Of a stretch of 64,000 nt of DNA, positions 10,770-21,970 are shown one piece after another. The notes under the pieces were generated by a model that was not told the origin of the DNA, made no database searches, and saw only the letters and a list, made by a program, of their open reading frames with translations. The position numbers were made by a program, and so were the translations under genes. Source of the DNA: Molossus alvarezi (Eukaryota; Chordata; Mammalia; Chiroptera; Molossidae); NCBI GenBank assembly GCA_037176705.1, contig CM073886.1:92682501-92746500 (forward strand). Reading direction: 5' to 3'. How positions within the stretch are numbered: position 1 is the first letter of the stretch; every line of letters starts with the position of its first letter.

Positions 10770-11735
10770 ACAATAAGATACCATTTCACAACCACTAGCA
10801 TAGCTATAGTAAAAAAATAATAATACAAGTGTTGACAAGGACATGGAAAAATTAGAACGATTATGCCTGGCCAGTGTGGCTCAGTGGTTGAGCGTAAACC
10901 CAGGCACCCAGAAGTCACCAGTTCTATTCCTGGTCAGGGCACATGCCCAAGTTGTGGGCCCGATCCCCAGTGAGGGGCATGCAGGAGATAGCCGATCTAT
11001 GTTCTCTCTCATCAATGTTTCTCTCTCTTTCTCCCTTCCTCTCTCTAAAAATCAATAAAGAAAAAAAAAATTTAAACATATTTGTGTCTCATGAAAAAAG
11101 AAAAGAAAAATTAGAACCATTATACACTACTGGTAGAAATGTGAAATGGTATAACCACTTTGAAAAACAGTCTGGCACTTGCTCAAAAGGTAAAATAGAG
11201 TCACCATATGACCCAGCAATACCCAAGAGAAAGGAAAACACACATCTACATGAAAACTTAATACACAAATAATAGCAGCATTACTAATAACAGCCAAAAA
11301 GTAGAAAAAACTCAAATGTCCATCATCTGATGAATGGATAAACAAAATGTGATATATCTGTACAAGAGAACATTATTCAGCAACAAAAATAAAATGCACT
11401 GATACATGCTACAAAATGGATGAACCTTGAAAACATGTTAAATGAAAGAAGCCAGTCACAAAAGACCACATATTGTCTGACTGCATTTGTAGGAAAAGTC
11501 TGGAACAGGCACATCTACAGAAAATGAAGTAGATTCGTGACTGCCTAGGGCTAGGGGAGAATTAGAGAATGATGACTATCATATGGTTTTTGGGTGGATA
11601 ACAAAATGTTCTAAAACTGACTATGGTGATAGATGCACAACTCTGTGGATATACTAAAAACTACTGTGTACACTTAAATTAGTAGATTGTGGGGGTCTGT
11701 GAATTATATCTCAATAAGGCTGTTTAACACACATG
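10770..11735 (+). mobile_element. Old L1M 3' end, split by a SINE
   Basis: Late ORF2 wording (atttcacaaccactagcata, atgacccagcaatacccaag, gatgaatggataaacaaaat) through to the 3' end (gaattatatctcaataaggc at about 11720). It is interrupted at 10865-11104 by a SINE. Divergent and full of stops. Confidence 0.85.
10865..11104 (+). mobile_element. VES-type SINE with extra 3' sequence
   Basis: Head gcctggccagtgtggctcag and the body end aaaaatcaataaag plus A run. About 23 additional bases (tttaaacatatttgtgtctc...) and a second A run follow before the TSD. The TSD is 19 bp with one mismatch: GAAAAATTAGAACGATTAT at 10846-10864 and GAAAAATTAGAACCATTAT at 11105-11123. Confidence 0.9.
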
Positions 11736-12490
11736 CACACAAAGATATTTCAAAAATATTTTTCTTGTGAAAGACAAGAAATTGAGAACTAATTTTACTG
11801 TATAAAACTACTAAAATATTAGGTTAAGAATTTACAGATAAAAGACAAAACCGTAAGTGTTAAATAAGAAAACATGACCTACATGTAAAAGACACATACT
11901 CTAAAAGGATGAAAACGAGAATTATGAAGAGGTACTAAGTGTCCAATCCAAGATGGTTTAGTAAATCTGATACCCAAGAGATTTTATTAAAAGGCAATTT
12001 TTCTTGGAAAGCAAGGTATTATACCGCCAAAAACTCTGCTGTTTTGTCAATCTCTTTTTGAATTATTAAACTAGCTTATGTTAAATATTACACATTGGTG
12101 ACTTCTTTAAATCTAAAAAAAAAAAAAAGAAAAATTTAAAATTCCTAAAACATTTGATACCAGAAAATACTTATTCATATCTGAAATTCTTGAAACTACA
12201 TTATTTAAAAAATGTGTCTTTGAAGATGGAGGAGGAATTGCTATTTTAGAGAATAGATCAAAGGAAAGTATGATTATTCTCATCTACAAGTAATAATTTT
12301 TGCTTACTCTATACCTTTGGGGAAAAACTCTTTGGAAAACATTAAAAGAGGTATATGTAAGTAAATAATGTTCTTTTAATATAAAAATTAGCTGAAGAAA
12401 ACTTTACTCCCTCAATGTGGAAATAGCATAGACCATAAAAAAGGAAGAAAATTCAAGCTTGGAATTATAGATAAAAAAATAAAAATCAGT
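11736..12490. other. IPO11 intron, nothing recognised
   Basis: AT-rich; no exon, RNA gene or nameable repeat seen. Confidence 0.5.
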
Positions 12491-12710
12491 CCAGCCAGTG
12501 TGGCTCAGTGGTTGAACATCAACCCATGCACCATGAGGTTGCTGGTTCAATTCCCGGTCAGGACACATGCCCAGGTTGTGGGCCCGACTCCTAGTGGGGG
12601 GCATGCAGGATGCGGCCAATTAATGTTCTCTCTCATCAATGTTTCTATCTCTCTCTTCCTCTCCCTTCCTCTCTAAAATCAATAAAGGAAAAAAAAAGAA
12701 AAAGAAATAA
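12491..12710 (+). mobile_element. VES-type SINE (second subfamily)
   Basis: ccagccagtgtggctcagtg head, B box (tggttcaattcccgg), CT body, aaaatcaataaag end and mixed A/G tail. A further unrelated A run at about 12750-12767 suggests a complex tail. No clean TSD seen. Confidence 0.85.
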
Positions 12711-13129
12711 TAAAACAAAAGAACACAATACAGCTGTACTGCACAATTAAAAAAAAAAAAAAAAAAGATTGCACTATGTTCAGAAAGTGACCAAGAAGAT
12801 ATAACAAGACCATATAGAGTAGACATAAGCTAACTAACTCATGTATCATTAAGTTGATGATAATACACAATACTATAAAGCATCATCAAACAGAATGTGA
12901 CATTCCTTAAAACATACATGGTTAAAACATTTTTTAAAATGAATTAATAAATAGGTATACAGATACTCAAAATGTACTGAATTTAAGTTGAATGCATGTA
13001 CAAAGACTTAAGCTTTTAGAACTTTGCACTAAAGTAACTGAATGATAGATGGATGAAAGAGAGAAGAAGTAAGGAAGAAAACAATAAAATAAAAACAGCT
13101 AACCTCATCTATCCAGACAGTTTGACATT
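12711..13129. other. IPO11 intron, nothing recognised
   Basis: AT-rich sequence with an 18-base A run near 12750. Poly-T minus-strand frames here are not genes. Confidence 0.5.
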
Positions 13130-13300
13130 ATATATCGTAAACTCATTTAATCTTTACAATATCCTCATCAGAAAGATACTATCAGTATCCCCATTTTAAA
13201 AACAAGGAAACTTAGGAACAGGGAAGTTAAGTTACTTGGCCACAGTCATTCACAAGTGAATGGCACTAGGATTGGAGTGTGGTTATACAGTCTACAATCT
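13130..13300 (+). repeat. MIR SINE
   Basis: aaactcatttaatctttaca, atcctcatcagaaagatact, tccccattttaaaaacaagg and gttaagttacttggccacag follow the MIR core consensus. Confidence 0.75.
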
Positions 13301-13377
13301 TTTATCAAGTTTCTGAACCAGAAGTAGTGGATGAGGGTAAAAGAGTTTAACAGTTTCCCAAATGGTGATTCTTTAGA

Positions 13378-13530
13378 GCAATGATTCTAAACTAGAGGTG
13401 GGAGGTCCTACTGACACATCTAGAGGGTGGAGGCCAGCGGAAGCTGCTAAGTATCCTACAATGCACAGGATCACCAGACAACAAATAATCATTTGGCCCC
13501 GAATTTCACTACTCTTAGGGTTGAGCAATC
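13378..13530 (+). mobile_element. MER20 (hAT-Charlie) copy, internally deleted
   Basis: Matches MER20 wording: gattctaaactagaggtggg, agggtggaggccagcggaag, atcctacaatgcacaggatc and a terminal gggttgag. The left third is shortened. Non-coding DNA transposon. Confidence 0.75.
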
Positions 13531-14789
13531 CTTCTGTAAAACAGTGCATTTCTGCATTTAAAAATCCATTAGAATGATAGGAGAAGAAAATAACATTTCC
13601 CAATTTAGCCTAATTAAGAAAATCATTACCAACATTACTCTCTAGACCTGCTTATTATAGGCAAGGGAAATGTTATACTGAGAAGTCTAAAAGAAACACA
13701 GAAACAGGAAATTACTGCTACATGAGAAATTAACCAGGAAACATCACTGGGGATGTGGAAGGGAGAACTTTCCCCAAATTCCAACAACTATGTAGTTGTA
13801 AGTAGAAGGATAATAACAGGAAATGATAAAACTTCTGACTTCAATGTCAACATTACTTTCCACTAAAGTATGTAAATATAAATTTTCCTAAGTTATATCA
13901 TGGGCCAGTGACTATATGGCAAACTTCTATAGCAATTAACTTTTTTTAAATGATTGTTATAGTTTCTGTATCTATCAATACTACTTTAGTCAGCAATCCA
14001 ATAAGAACATTTTAAAGTTAAATCATTATTCTTTAAAATTCTATAACCACATTATTCAGGCCTTTCTTGGTACCCTTAAAATGACATGAATTCACTATTG
14101 TTCAATAGATTTTTAATACTTACTTCATTTTAAAAACAAAAATAAGATCTATTCTTCCTAATACAAAATTATATCCTCACAACCTTTAAAGATTTAAAGA
14201 GAATGTCAAGTCTTAATAAAGTCTGCCCATCAATTTATATAGGTTGACATGCCTCAGTCTAAGTATTCCTTAGACTTGCAGAAGCCTTATATTTTCCTTA
14301 TAAAAGCTATTTCCACAACTAATATATATAAAATACTTTTGAACCACATTTACATAAAATCAAATAATGAAGCAAATAGTATTCTCATAAAAAATGTAAG
14401 CAAATGCTTTAGTTATAATAGATCTTCCTATACTTCTTAACCTATATCATTTCTAGTTTACCTTCAATAATCTTTACTTTATATTAGAGAATACTATGCT
14501 TTATTAATTTTAACATTTTTTCATTCATTAATTTATTCAAGAGATATTTACAGAGTGTTGACTACCATCAAAGACCAAGTTCTTTAACATATCCATTTTA
14601 AATGCCTGAATAATTCTCAAGTCACTGTTTTTCCACTAAGAAAAAGAGAAATAGCAAGAAGTTAAAATGCAGGTAGCTCAGGTTTGGTTTCCAAAATAAA
14701 TAAGATGCCACTCAATTTCACAGTGAGGAAATATGCAAGTCACATGCAAGTCCACCTGAGAAGTAGCACCACTTGGTAGGTAAAAGAGC
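13531..14789. other. IPO11 intron, nothing recognised
   Basis: AT-rich intron. The 63-codon frame at 14249-14440 has no recognisable product. Confidence 0.5.
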
Positions 14790-14995
14790 GGGCACTGGCT
14801 TCACACTGCCTAAGGTCAGAATTTGCTATATGCCATACCACATGCCAGACCCTAGGCAATTTCCTTAATAGTTGTAAGCTATTTATTTGCTCTATAAAAA
14901 AAGAAGATAATCATGCCTATACCTTGGGACTGTCCTAAAATCAAATGATACAAATTCCTTAGTAAAATATAAAGAAGTGCTCAATAATTATTAAT
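14790..14995 (+). repeat. MIR SINE, probable
   Basis: gggcactggcttcacactgc, ccctaggcaatttccttaat, aagaagataatcatgcctat and agaagtgctcaataattatt follow a MIR order. Confidence 0.6.
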
Positions 14996-15843
14996 TATTG
15001 TCATGGTATGAGGACAAAACAATTGCCTATGTTCTTAATCCAAATTACCATACTAGAAATAAATAATACATACATTTTTATAAAGAATTTCTGAAGGAAA
15101 CTGGATTCATTTCCATTGACCGCCAGGATGCATGTGCTGTAAAAATTCCCTCAGACATCAAGATCTAACATATTAACATTATTCTTCTCAGTGTCAAGCT
15201 TAAGGCTACAACCTTTATGCCTTTAAAAATAAAGGCACCAAAATGGGGGCACATAATGCTAACTCCACAAAGACAGGAATAACAACAAAAACAGGTTCTT
15301 TCTTAAATTTCCAAATCAAAGAATTTTGTATTTGCTTTATAATAATGAGAATTTTAACAAATCATAAAGTATAATGACTTCATCTATGTCAGAAAGAAAA
15401 ATAAACTTGCAAGCTTCTTTATATATAAAACCCCCAAAAATGAAAACTAGGTAACATAATTTTGAATTACCAGCAGGATGATATATCTTATAAAATGCTA
15501 CTGACATTGAAAATATTTTATATATAATATATCTATATAAGAAGAGGACCTAAAGCAAGTGTAAAAAAATCTGGTTATTATTTTTAAAATGGAAATTCAG
15601 ACAATAAAATAAACTGGTAAAATGAATATGACCATTAAACTGCAGTGCCTATCACTCCCATTCACATAGTTTGAGATCTAGACTCACACTTGCGACATCA
15701 TTACCTACTAACAAAATTAGCATACATATACATTAAACAATGCCGAGAAACACACAGAAATACCAAATGGCCAAAACAGTGGTAATATTCTAATGCTTTA
15801 AAGAAACAAATTAAAACAACAACGACGAAACAAGTCTCCTCAC
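14996..15843. other. IPO11 intron just 3' of the last exon in the window
   Basis: No repeat named. The 79-codon minus frame 15701-15940 overlaps the exon at 15844 but runs through its donor into intron, so it is not itself a gene. Confidence 0.5.
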
Positions 15844-15965
15844 CTATTATCAGATGGCAGAAGAGAAAGCAAAGCCAAAGCTGAAAGTTTTCTTCTTTCA
15901 GGCTGAGTAATGTTGTCCATGCGATCAACCCACATTTCAATCATATTTCCCAAAAGCTGGTCCAT
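15844..15965 (-). CDS. IPO11: IPO11 internal coding exon, seventh and last in the window
   Basis: A 122-bp minus-strand exon with a strong pyrimidine tract and acceptor (cttggtcttcctttcAG) and donor GTGAGG. It starts in phase 0 and reads MDQLLGNMIEMWVDRMDNIT, then QPERRKLSALALLSLLPSDN, and ends with two bases (AG) of a split codon. I recognise this as the importin-11 region about 115 residues before the C-terminus. The first ATG is internal, not a start codon. No matching further exon was found between base 1 and 15843, so the C-terminal exons should lie beyond the window's left edge. Confidence 0.94.
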
Positions 15966-16723
15966 CTGAAAGGAAGACCAAGAGGCATCTCAAAATATGT
16001 GAAACACTATTCACTTTTGGATAAGTACTATTATAGGCTAAATCCTCAAGAGGCATGGTTAAAATTCAATTGCAGCAAGCACAGAATTAGAATACCAGAA
16101 TTTGGGGCAAGCCTTGAGCTGGAAAGGAATAATTTAAGCAAACCAGAATTTGACTTCGATTAATCTTCAGAGCCAATTAATTCTGAGAACTAAATTGACT
16201 TGTTCAATTCAGTTAGGCTAAGGTGTCGAGTTGTTTGTTCAAATATCAGTCTAGATGCTGTTGTAAAAGTATGTTATAGGTCTGACTAACATTTACAATG
16301 TGTTGACTTCAAGGAAGTAAGCCTCCATAATGTGGATTGGACTTCATTCAATCAGCTGAAAGTCTTCAGAGCAAAAACTAAGGTTTGCTAGAAAAAAAGA
16401 AATCCTGCTTTAAAACTATCCATCAATAGATGAACAGACAAAGAAAATATGGTGTGTGTACACACACACACACAGGAATATTACTCAGATATAAAAAAGA
16501 ATGACATCATGCCATTTGCGACAATATGGATGAACCTAGAGTATTATGTTAAATGAAAAGTTGGACAGAGAAAAACAAATACCATAGGATTTCAATCATA
16601 TGTAGACTCTAAAAAACAAAACAAATGAACAAAATGAAACAAATGCATAGATACAAAATTATGATTGCAGTGGGGAAGAACGTGGGGGCTGGGGCAGAAA
16701 GGGGATTAAGAAGTACAAACTCC

Positions 16724-16977
16724 GCCCTGGCCAGTTTGGTTCAGCAGTTAGAGCGTCGGCCTGCGGTCTGGAGAGACCCGGGTTTGGTTCCCGCTAAGGG
16801 CACGTACTTCGGTTGCAGTTTGTCCCCGGCCCTGGTTGGTCGTGCAGGTGGCAGCCACTCGATGTGTCCCTTCACATCGATGTTTCTCTCTCTCTCTCTC
16901 TCCCTCCCACTTCCTCTCTCCCTCCCACTCTATCTGTACAAAAAATGGAAAAATATCCTCGGGTGAGGATAAAAAAA
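16724..16977 (+). mobile_element. VES SINE, perfect 16-bp TSD
   Basis: Near-consensus VES body. Exact TSD AAGAAGTACAAACTCC at 16708-16723 and 16978-16993. The body contains a short CT/CCTCCCACT duplication (about 16900-16930). Confidence 0.93.
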
Positions 16978-17016
16978 AAGAAGTACAAACTCCTAGTTAA
17001 AAAAATAAGTCACAGG

Positions 17017-17350
17017 ACCCTGGCCAGTTTGGCACCACAGTTAGAGCGTTGGCCTGCGGTCCAGAAAGACCTGGGTTCAGTTCCCGCCAAGGGCACTTAC
17101 CTTGGTAGCAGTTTGTCCCCGACCCTGGTTGGGTCGTGTGGGTGGCAACCACTCGATGTGTTCCTTTCATGTCGATATTTTTCTCTCTCTCTCTCTCCCT
17201 CTCTCCCTCCCACTCTATCTGAACAAAAAAATATCGAAAAATGTCCTCAGGGAGGGAGGGAGGGAGGGAGGGAGGGAGGGAGGGAGGGAAGGAAGGAAGG
17301 AAGGAAGGAAGGAAGGAAGGAAGGAAGGAAGGAAGGAAGGAAGGAAGGAA
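17017..17350 (+). mobile_element. VES SINE with (GGGA)n(GGAA)n tail
   Basis: The VES head and body end at atgtcctcagg; the usual gaggataaaa tail has been replaced by about 100 bp of GGGA then GGAA repeats (17249-17350). Exact 14-bp TSD AAATAAGTCACAGG at 17003-17016 and 17349-17362 (its first two A bases merge with the tail). Frames of 104-205 codons here are repeat translations. Confidence 0.92.
17249..17350 (+). repeat. (GGGA)n then (GGAA)n microsatellite
   Basis: About 10 units of GGGA followed by about 17 units of GGAA, forming the tail of the VES SINE. Confidence 0.95.
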
Positions 17351-17535
17351 ATAAGTCACAGGGATATAATGTACAGCACAGGAAATACAGTCAATATCAT
17401 AATAACTGTATGGTGACGGATAGTTACTAGACTTACTGTGGTGATCACTTTGTAAGGTATATAAATAATGAATCACTATGTTGTACACCTAAAACTAATA
17501 TAATATTTCAACTATAATAAAAATAAAATTTTAAA

Positions 17536-18739
17536 AAGAATATTATATAGAAATCCTGAGTTTTCAGTCTGCTCTACAAAATTAGAATTTGCCAATCCCT
17601 ACAATTATATAAGCCAATTCCTTAAAATCTCTCTCGTATACATGAACACACACACATATTCTCATTCTCATTCTCATTCTCTCTCTCTCTCTCTACCTAC
17701 CTACCTATACACACAAACACAACCACAGCTCTATTGTTCTGGAGAACCCTGACTGATAGAGTTAAAATATATAAAGTAAGATATAACCAACTGTACTGAT
17801 CATGCAGATTGAAAGTGGACCTCAGGATTTATTCATAAACACTTATCCACTTCTAATTCATTTTAAAAATTGCATTTAATATCAAAATCTCTATCTTATG
17901 GATTTGATAACATAAAAATCAACCTTAAGTCCTCACACTTATTTACTTCTGTGCTTCTATATTTTTTCTAAAAAATGCACATTTTTTAAAATAATAAAAA
18001 GTCAAGAAAATACTAATTAACTCAAGACAATTATTTACACTTAAGTTCCCCAAACTGTATACTGTGTCATAAGATGCCACAGTGAACTCACAGAATATTT
18101 AAAACTGAGAGAAATTTAAAACTGTCAGATACTGCAAGAATTACTAGCCCAAGACAGTTCCCAGTTTTAACATTATACTTCTTTCAATGCTTTCTTATCT
18201 CTGCAAAGTACTACCCTCAAATCAAATAGAACAGAAAATGACAGTGGAGGTGTCCAATCTGATTCCAAAGTTTGAGAATTTAGGCTAGTGCCCAATAAAC
18301 ATACATATTCCATTAGTCAGCAATTGTGGGTATTTAAGAATAAAATAAAGATATGATTCTTTATTATTTTTGTGTATTATTTTTCAATAGTTATTGAATT
18401 ATTAGAACATAAATAAACACTAACTGGTTTGGACCTAACCTCTAAATAAAAGAAACTGTTAGATACTTTTTTTTTGGCCTATAAGCACTTTGAAAATGTT
18501 ATTAATTAAGGGCACAACCATAAACCACGACAGTTTTGTAACTTCTGATTTATACCACGATGTCTTCAATTCATATTTAATTTGGAAACAAATGGTACAG
18601 ATTCTCTGTAGATTTACTGCATGCAACTAATATCTAGAAGGCCAGACTTACAAAAACAAATCATAACCACTATGAAAATAAATATCAAGTTATTAAAGTG
18701 TAATATATACAACTAAAGCTACAGTAATATTGCTGGTTG
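17536..18739. other. IPO11 intron, mostly unassigned
   Basis: Contains short CA and CTAC repeats at 17645-17715 and tggagaaccctgactgatag (17740-17760), a wording often seen in MaLR LTR contexts but too short to assign. Confidence 0.45.
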
Positions 18740-18755
18740 AAAAAAGATACAATCA

Positions 18756-19487
18756 CACCTCACACCTGTCAGAATGGCCGTCATCAACAAATCATCAAAC
18801 AACAAGTATAGGTGAGGGTGTGGAGAAAAGGGGACTCTTGTACACTGCTGGTGGGAATGCAGACTGGTGCAGCCACTATGGAAAACAATATGGTGTTACC
18901 TCAAGAAATTAAAAATTGAACTGCCATTTGACCCAGTGATCCCACTTCTAGGAATATACCCTAAGAAGCCTGAAACACCAATCAGGAAGAATATATGTAC
19001 CCCCATGTTTATAGCAGCACTATTTACAATAGCTAAGATGTGGAAACAGCCCAAGTGTCCACCAGTAGACGAATGGATAAAAAAGCTGTGGTACATATAC
19101 ACAATGGAGTACTATGCAGCTGTAAGAAAGATCTCTTATCCTTTGAGACTACATGGAGGGACCTAGAAAGTATTATCCTAAGCGAAACAAGCCAAACAGA
19201 GAAAGACAAGTATCATATGATCTCACTTATTTGTGGAATATAATGAACATAACAGTCTGAGGAATGGGGTAGTCCCAGAGACGTGGAAGTGGGGTACAGA
19301 CTGACAATCCCCAGAAGAGGGAGTGGTGGGGGAGAGATAAACCACAGAACTTATATGCATGTGTGCATGAACAATGGACATGGACAACAAAGCTGGGGAC
19401 AGGGCAGGGAGGGAGGGGGAGGGGAAATCAGTGGGGGGGAAAGGAGAAACATCTGTAACAAAAATAAATTAATTAATAAAAAAAAAG
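18756..19487 (+). mobile_element. L1 LINE 3' end, 5'-truncated, perfect TSD
   Basis: About 730 bp of the ORF2 C-terminus ([20 protein letters not shown], ending SLICGI stop) and 3' UTR ending ctgtaacaaaaataaattaa plus A tail. Exact 16-bp TSD AAAAAAGATACAATCA at 18740-18755 and 19488-19503. The C-terminal frame is largely open, so this copy is relatively young. Confidence 0.95.
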
Positions 19488-19628
19488 AAAAAAGATACAA
19501 TCAGTAAAAATAGATTATCTCTATAGTCTAATTTTATTTATAACTTACATTTATTTACTATAAAAATATTTAAAGCATATAACAACAGTAAGTTTGAGGG
19601 GACTTAATTAAATAAGCAATTAGAGTAC

Positions 19629-19928
19629 AAGGTGTCAGCAATCTTTTTCTGTAAAAGACCAGATAAAATATGTAAGTCTGTGTGGGCCAATAAGGTCTCA
19701 GTTGCAACTATTTAATTCCCCAGATCAGTCATAAATAATATGCAAACAAATGGGCATGAATTTGTTCCCATATAAAATTTCATACAACTTTCACATGTCC
19801 TAAAATATTAGTTATTTCAATGTTTTTCAATCACTAGAAAATGTAAAAACCTTTCTTAACTCATAGGCTTTATAAAAACAAGCAGCAGGCTGAATCTGAC
19901 CCATAGGCCACAGTCTGCTGACCCTGGG
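19629..19928 (-). mobile_element. hAT-Charlie-type MITE
   Basis: Terminal wording ggtgtcagcaatctttttct and gtctgctgaccctggg form imperfect inverted repeats of the mammalian family with CAGGGGTCAGCAA ends. The interior (gtctgtgtgggccaataagg, gcaggctgaatctgacccat) matches that family. The same family as 58826-59034. Confidence 0.65.
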
Positions 19929-20096
19929 AATACATGAGCAGGGCCAGAGCTAGGATACAGCAAATACCCCTGATGATAAATGCATAGTTCCCAATATTAT
20001 AAGAACACCTGAAAAAGATCTTAGGGCGTTAGGACTAAATTACCCAGGAGTTTCTTTTTAAGGTAGAATCGAAAAAGATTAGGAACCAAGTAAAGA

Positions 20097-20440
20097 AAAG
20101 TTAAGAGGCCAGGAGGAAGAGTTCTAGGTAGAGGGAATAGCCTATATATGAGGGCTCTGAAGCAAGAGGGAAAAAGGTGTTTCTAAGAAAGTGAACAATG
20201 TTCTGAGCACTGAAAGGCTCAGAGAGTTTTAAAAGGAGGCAAAGAGATAAGGATAAAGAATAATAAATCAGATTATGGTAGACCTGTGTAAACAAATCTG
20301 TATTAGAGAGTTTCGGCTTAATCCCAAATCTAAAAGAAAGACACCAAAGAGATCTGAAACAAGAAAATGATAAAAAACTCAACTTGGTTTCTCTGAAGTA
20401 AATAGTAAGGGTGCAAAAACAGAAACAGGACAACTGTAAC
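20097..20440. repeat. Probable ancient mammalian interspersed repeat
   Basis: aggaagagttctaggtagag, gctctgaagcaagaggg and gcttaatcccaaatctaaaa recall an old repeat common in mammalian introns. The 110-codon minus frame has no recognisable product. Family not determined. Confidence 0.4.
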
Positions 20441-20796
20441 CAATGTTGATGAGCATTTACAGCAAATCATGAAGCAACAAAAAATTCTGCATTATTTTCA
20501 GATAACTAATTTCTAAAATCAAAATATTCCTTGAGCATGTAATGAAAAGATGGTGGGATTTCAGTATTTTGATAATGTCGCCAAATTCTACCCAGGCAGG
20601 TGCAGATACAAACTAATCATGCTGATAGCAATTAAATAATTACCTACTATAGAAAGAAAGAACTTTATTTCCAACTGGTTCTATCACGTTGTAAATTATA
20701 AAAACATCTTTTATAAGAATAAAGTAATTTTTTAGCATTATATCCCCTGTAAAGCAGAATAAAATGTTTAGGTAACTGCTATTCAAAAACTAAAAT

Positions 20797-21004
20797 CTTT
20801 TTCTTTTTCTTTATTGATTTTAGAGAGAGAGGAATAGAGAAGGAGAGAGAAACATCGATGACAGAGAACATCGATTGGCTGCCTCCTGCACGCCCCCCAC
20901 TGGGGATCAGGCCCACAACCTGGGCATTTGCCCCAACCAGAAATTGAACTGGTGACCTCTTGATGCATGGGTTGACACTCAACCACTAAGCCACACCAGC
21001 TGGG
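20797..21004 (-). mobile_element. VES-type SINE (second subfamily), minus strand
   Basis: Reverse complement with T-rich tail at its left (ctttattgattttagaga) and head at 20985-21004 (aagccacaccagctggg). Overlapping 67-codon frames are SINE sequence. Confidence 0.85.
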
Positions 21005-21727
21005 TTAAAATGTTATTTTTATGTAAGATTTCATGAAACAGTTGATTCATTGTGTAGAAACAAAAAAGGACCTTCAATCTCTCTAGAATGTGAAAGATGT
21101 ATACAGTTGTAAGTCAAATACTTAGGACTGATTATGAAAACAATCTTATGGTCTAAGAGGCATGTCTTCAGGACAGTCATCTTCTTAGGGTGCAGAATTT
21201 TAAAAATTTGGAGTAAGCTACCAAAGTGTTTCACTGTCCCCCAAATGTATAAAGTCTAATTTAAAGAATATTGTCAGAAAGAATAAGATGACAATGTTTC
21301 TGGAAAACAAGGACTTACTTAAGCAATAGTGGAATTCAGTCTTAGTTTTGTAGAAAGATAAATATTACTCAAATTCAGCAGCAAACACTTGATTGCACCT
21401 TTATAATAAAGTTATTTACCCTAGAAGCATACTGACATGGTGAAAACAACTTTAGTACTGAACATATGCATTTGCTGGCTCCCTCTGAAATCCAACTAAA
21501 GGGGAATAAACAAATAACCCCAAAAGGTCTATAAAGAGAAGGTATTACAATGGGTAATGATGGCCGCAAGTTTTCAGATGATGAAAGAGTGGTAAGTGAC
21601 TTGGCAGAATAGAAAAGCCTAAACCAAACTGCCTGCCGGGGAGTAACAATCTAAAGCAAGCAGATTTAGTTCTCAGAACCCTGTAATCATCAAGCAGCAA
21701 AGACAGAGGTGTGGCAGAAATCAAAAC
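21005..21727. other. IPO11 intron, nothing recognised
   Basis: No exon or nameable repeat. Confidence 0.45.
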
Positions 21728-21737
21728 AGAAAAACTG

Positions 21738-21960
21738 GCCTAGCTGGTGTAGCTCAGTGGTTGAGCATTGACCCATGCACCAAGAGGTCGCCAGTTCGAT
21801 TCCAGGTTAGGGCACATGCCCAGGTTGTGGGCCAAATCCTCGGGGGGGACATGCAGGATGCGGCCAACTAATGTTCTCTCTCATGGATGTTTCTCTCTCT
21901 CTCTCTACCTCTCCCTTCTTCTACCTCTAAAATCAATTTTTAAAAAATTATAAAAGAAAA
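21738..21960 (+). mobile_element. VES-type SINE (second subfamily)
   Basis: gcctagctggtgtagctcag head, B box (agttcgattccagg) and CT body. TSD AGAAAAACTG at 21728-21737 and 21961-21970. Confidence 0.87.
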
Positions 21961-21970
21961 AGAAAAACTG

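Larger units (their letters stand above)
16405..17535 (+). mobile_element. Old L1M 3' end, split by two VES SINEs
   Basis: Begins in late ORF2 (ctatccatcaatagatgaac, aaaaagaatgacatcatgcc) and continues to the 3' UTR and end (atgttgtacacctaaaacta). A short CA/GT run lies at about 16452-16475. SINEs at 16724-16977 and 17017-17350 interrupt it. Confidence 0.8.

Noticed and set aside
1..15843. Search for the C-terminal IPO11 exons
   Set aside because: No minus-strand splice-bounded segment matching the remaining C-terminus was seen; they are presumed to lie left of the window.
17249..17350. Regular repeats considered as a CRISPR-like or satellite array
   Set aside because: Tetranucleotide microsatellite without spacers; the genome is mammalian.
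16813..17430. 205-codon plus-strand frame, one of the longest in the window, with a 163-codon minus frame opposite
   Set aside because: It is two VES SINEs plus the GGGA/GGAA microsatellite; the Lys/Gly/Arg/Glu run is repeat translation.
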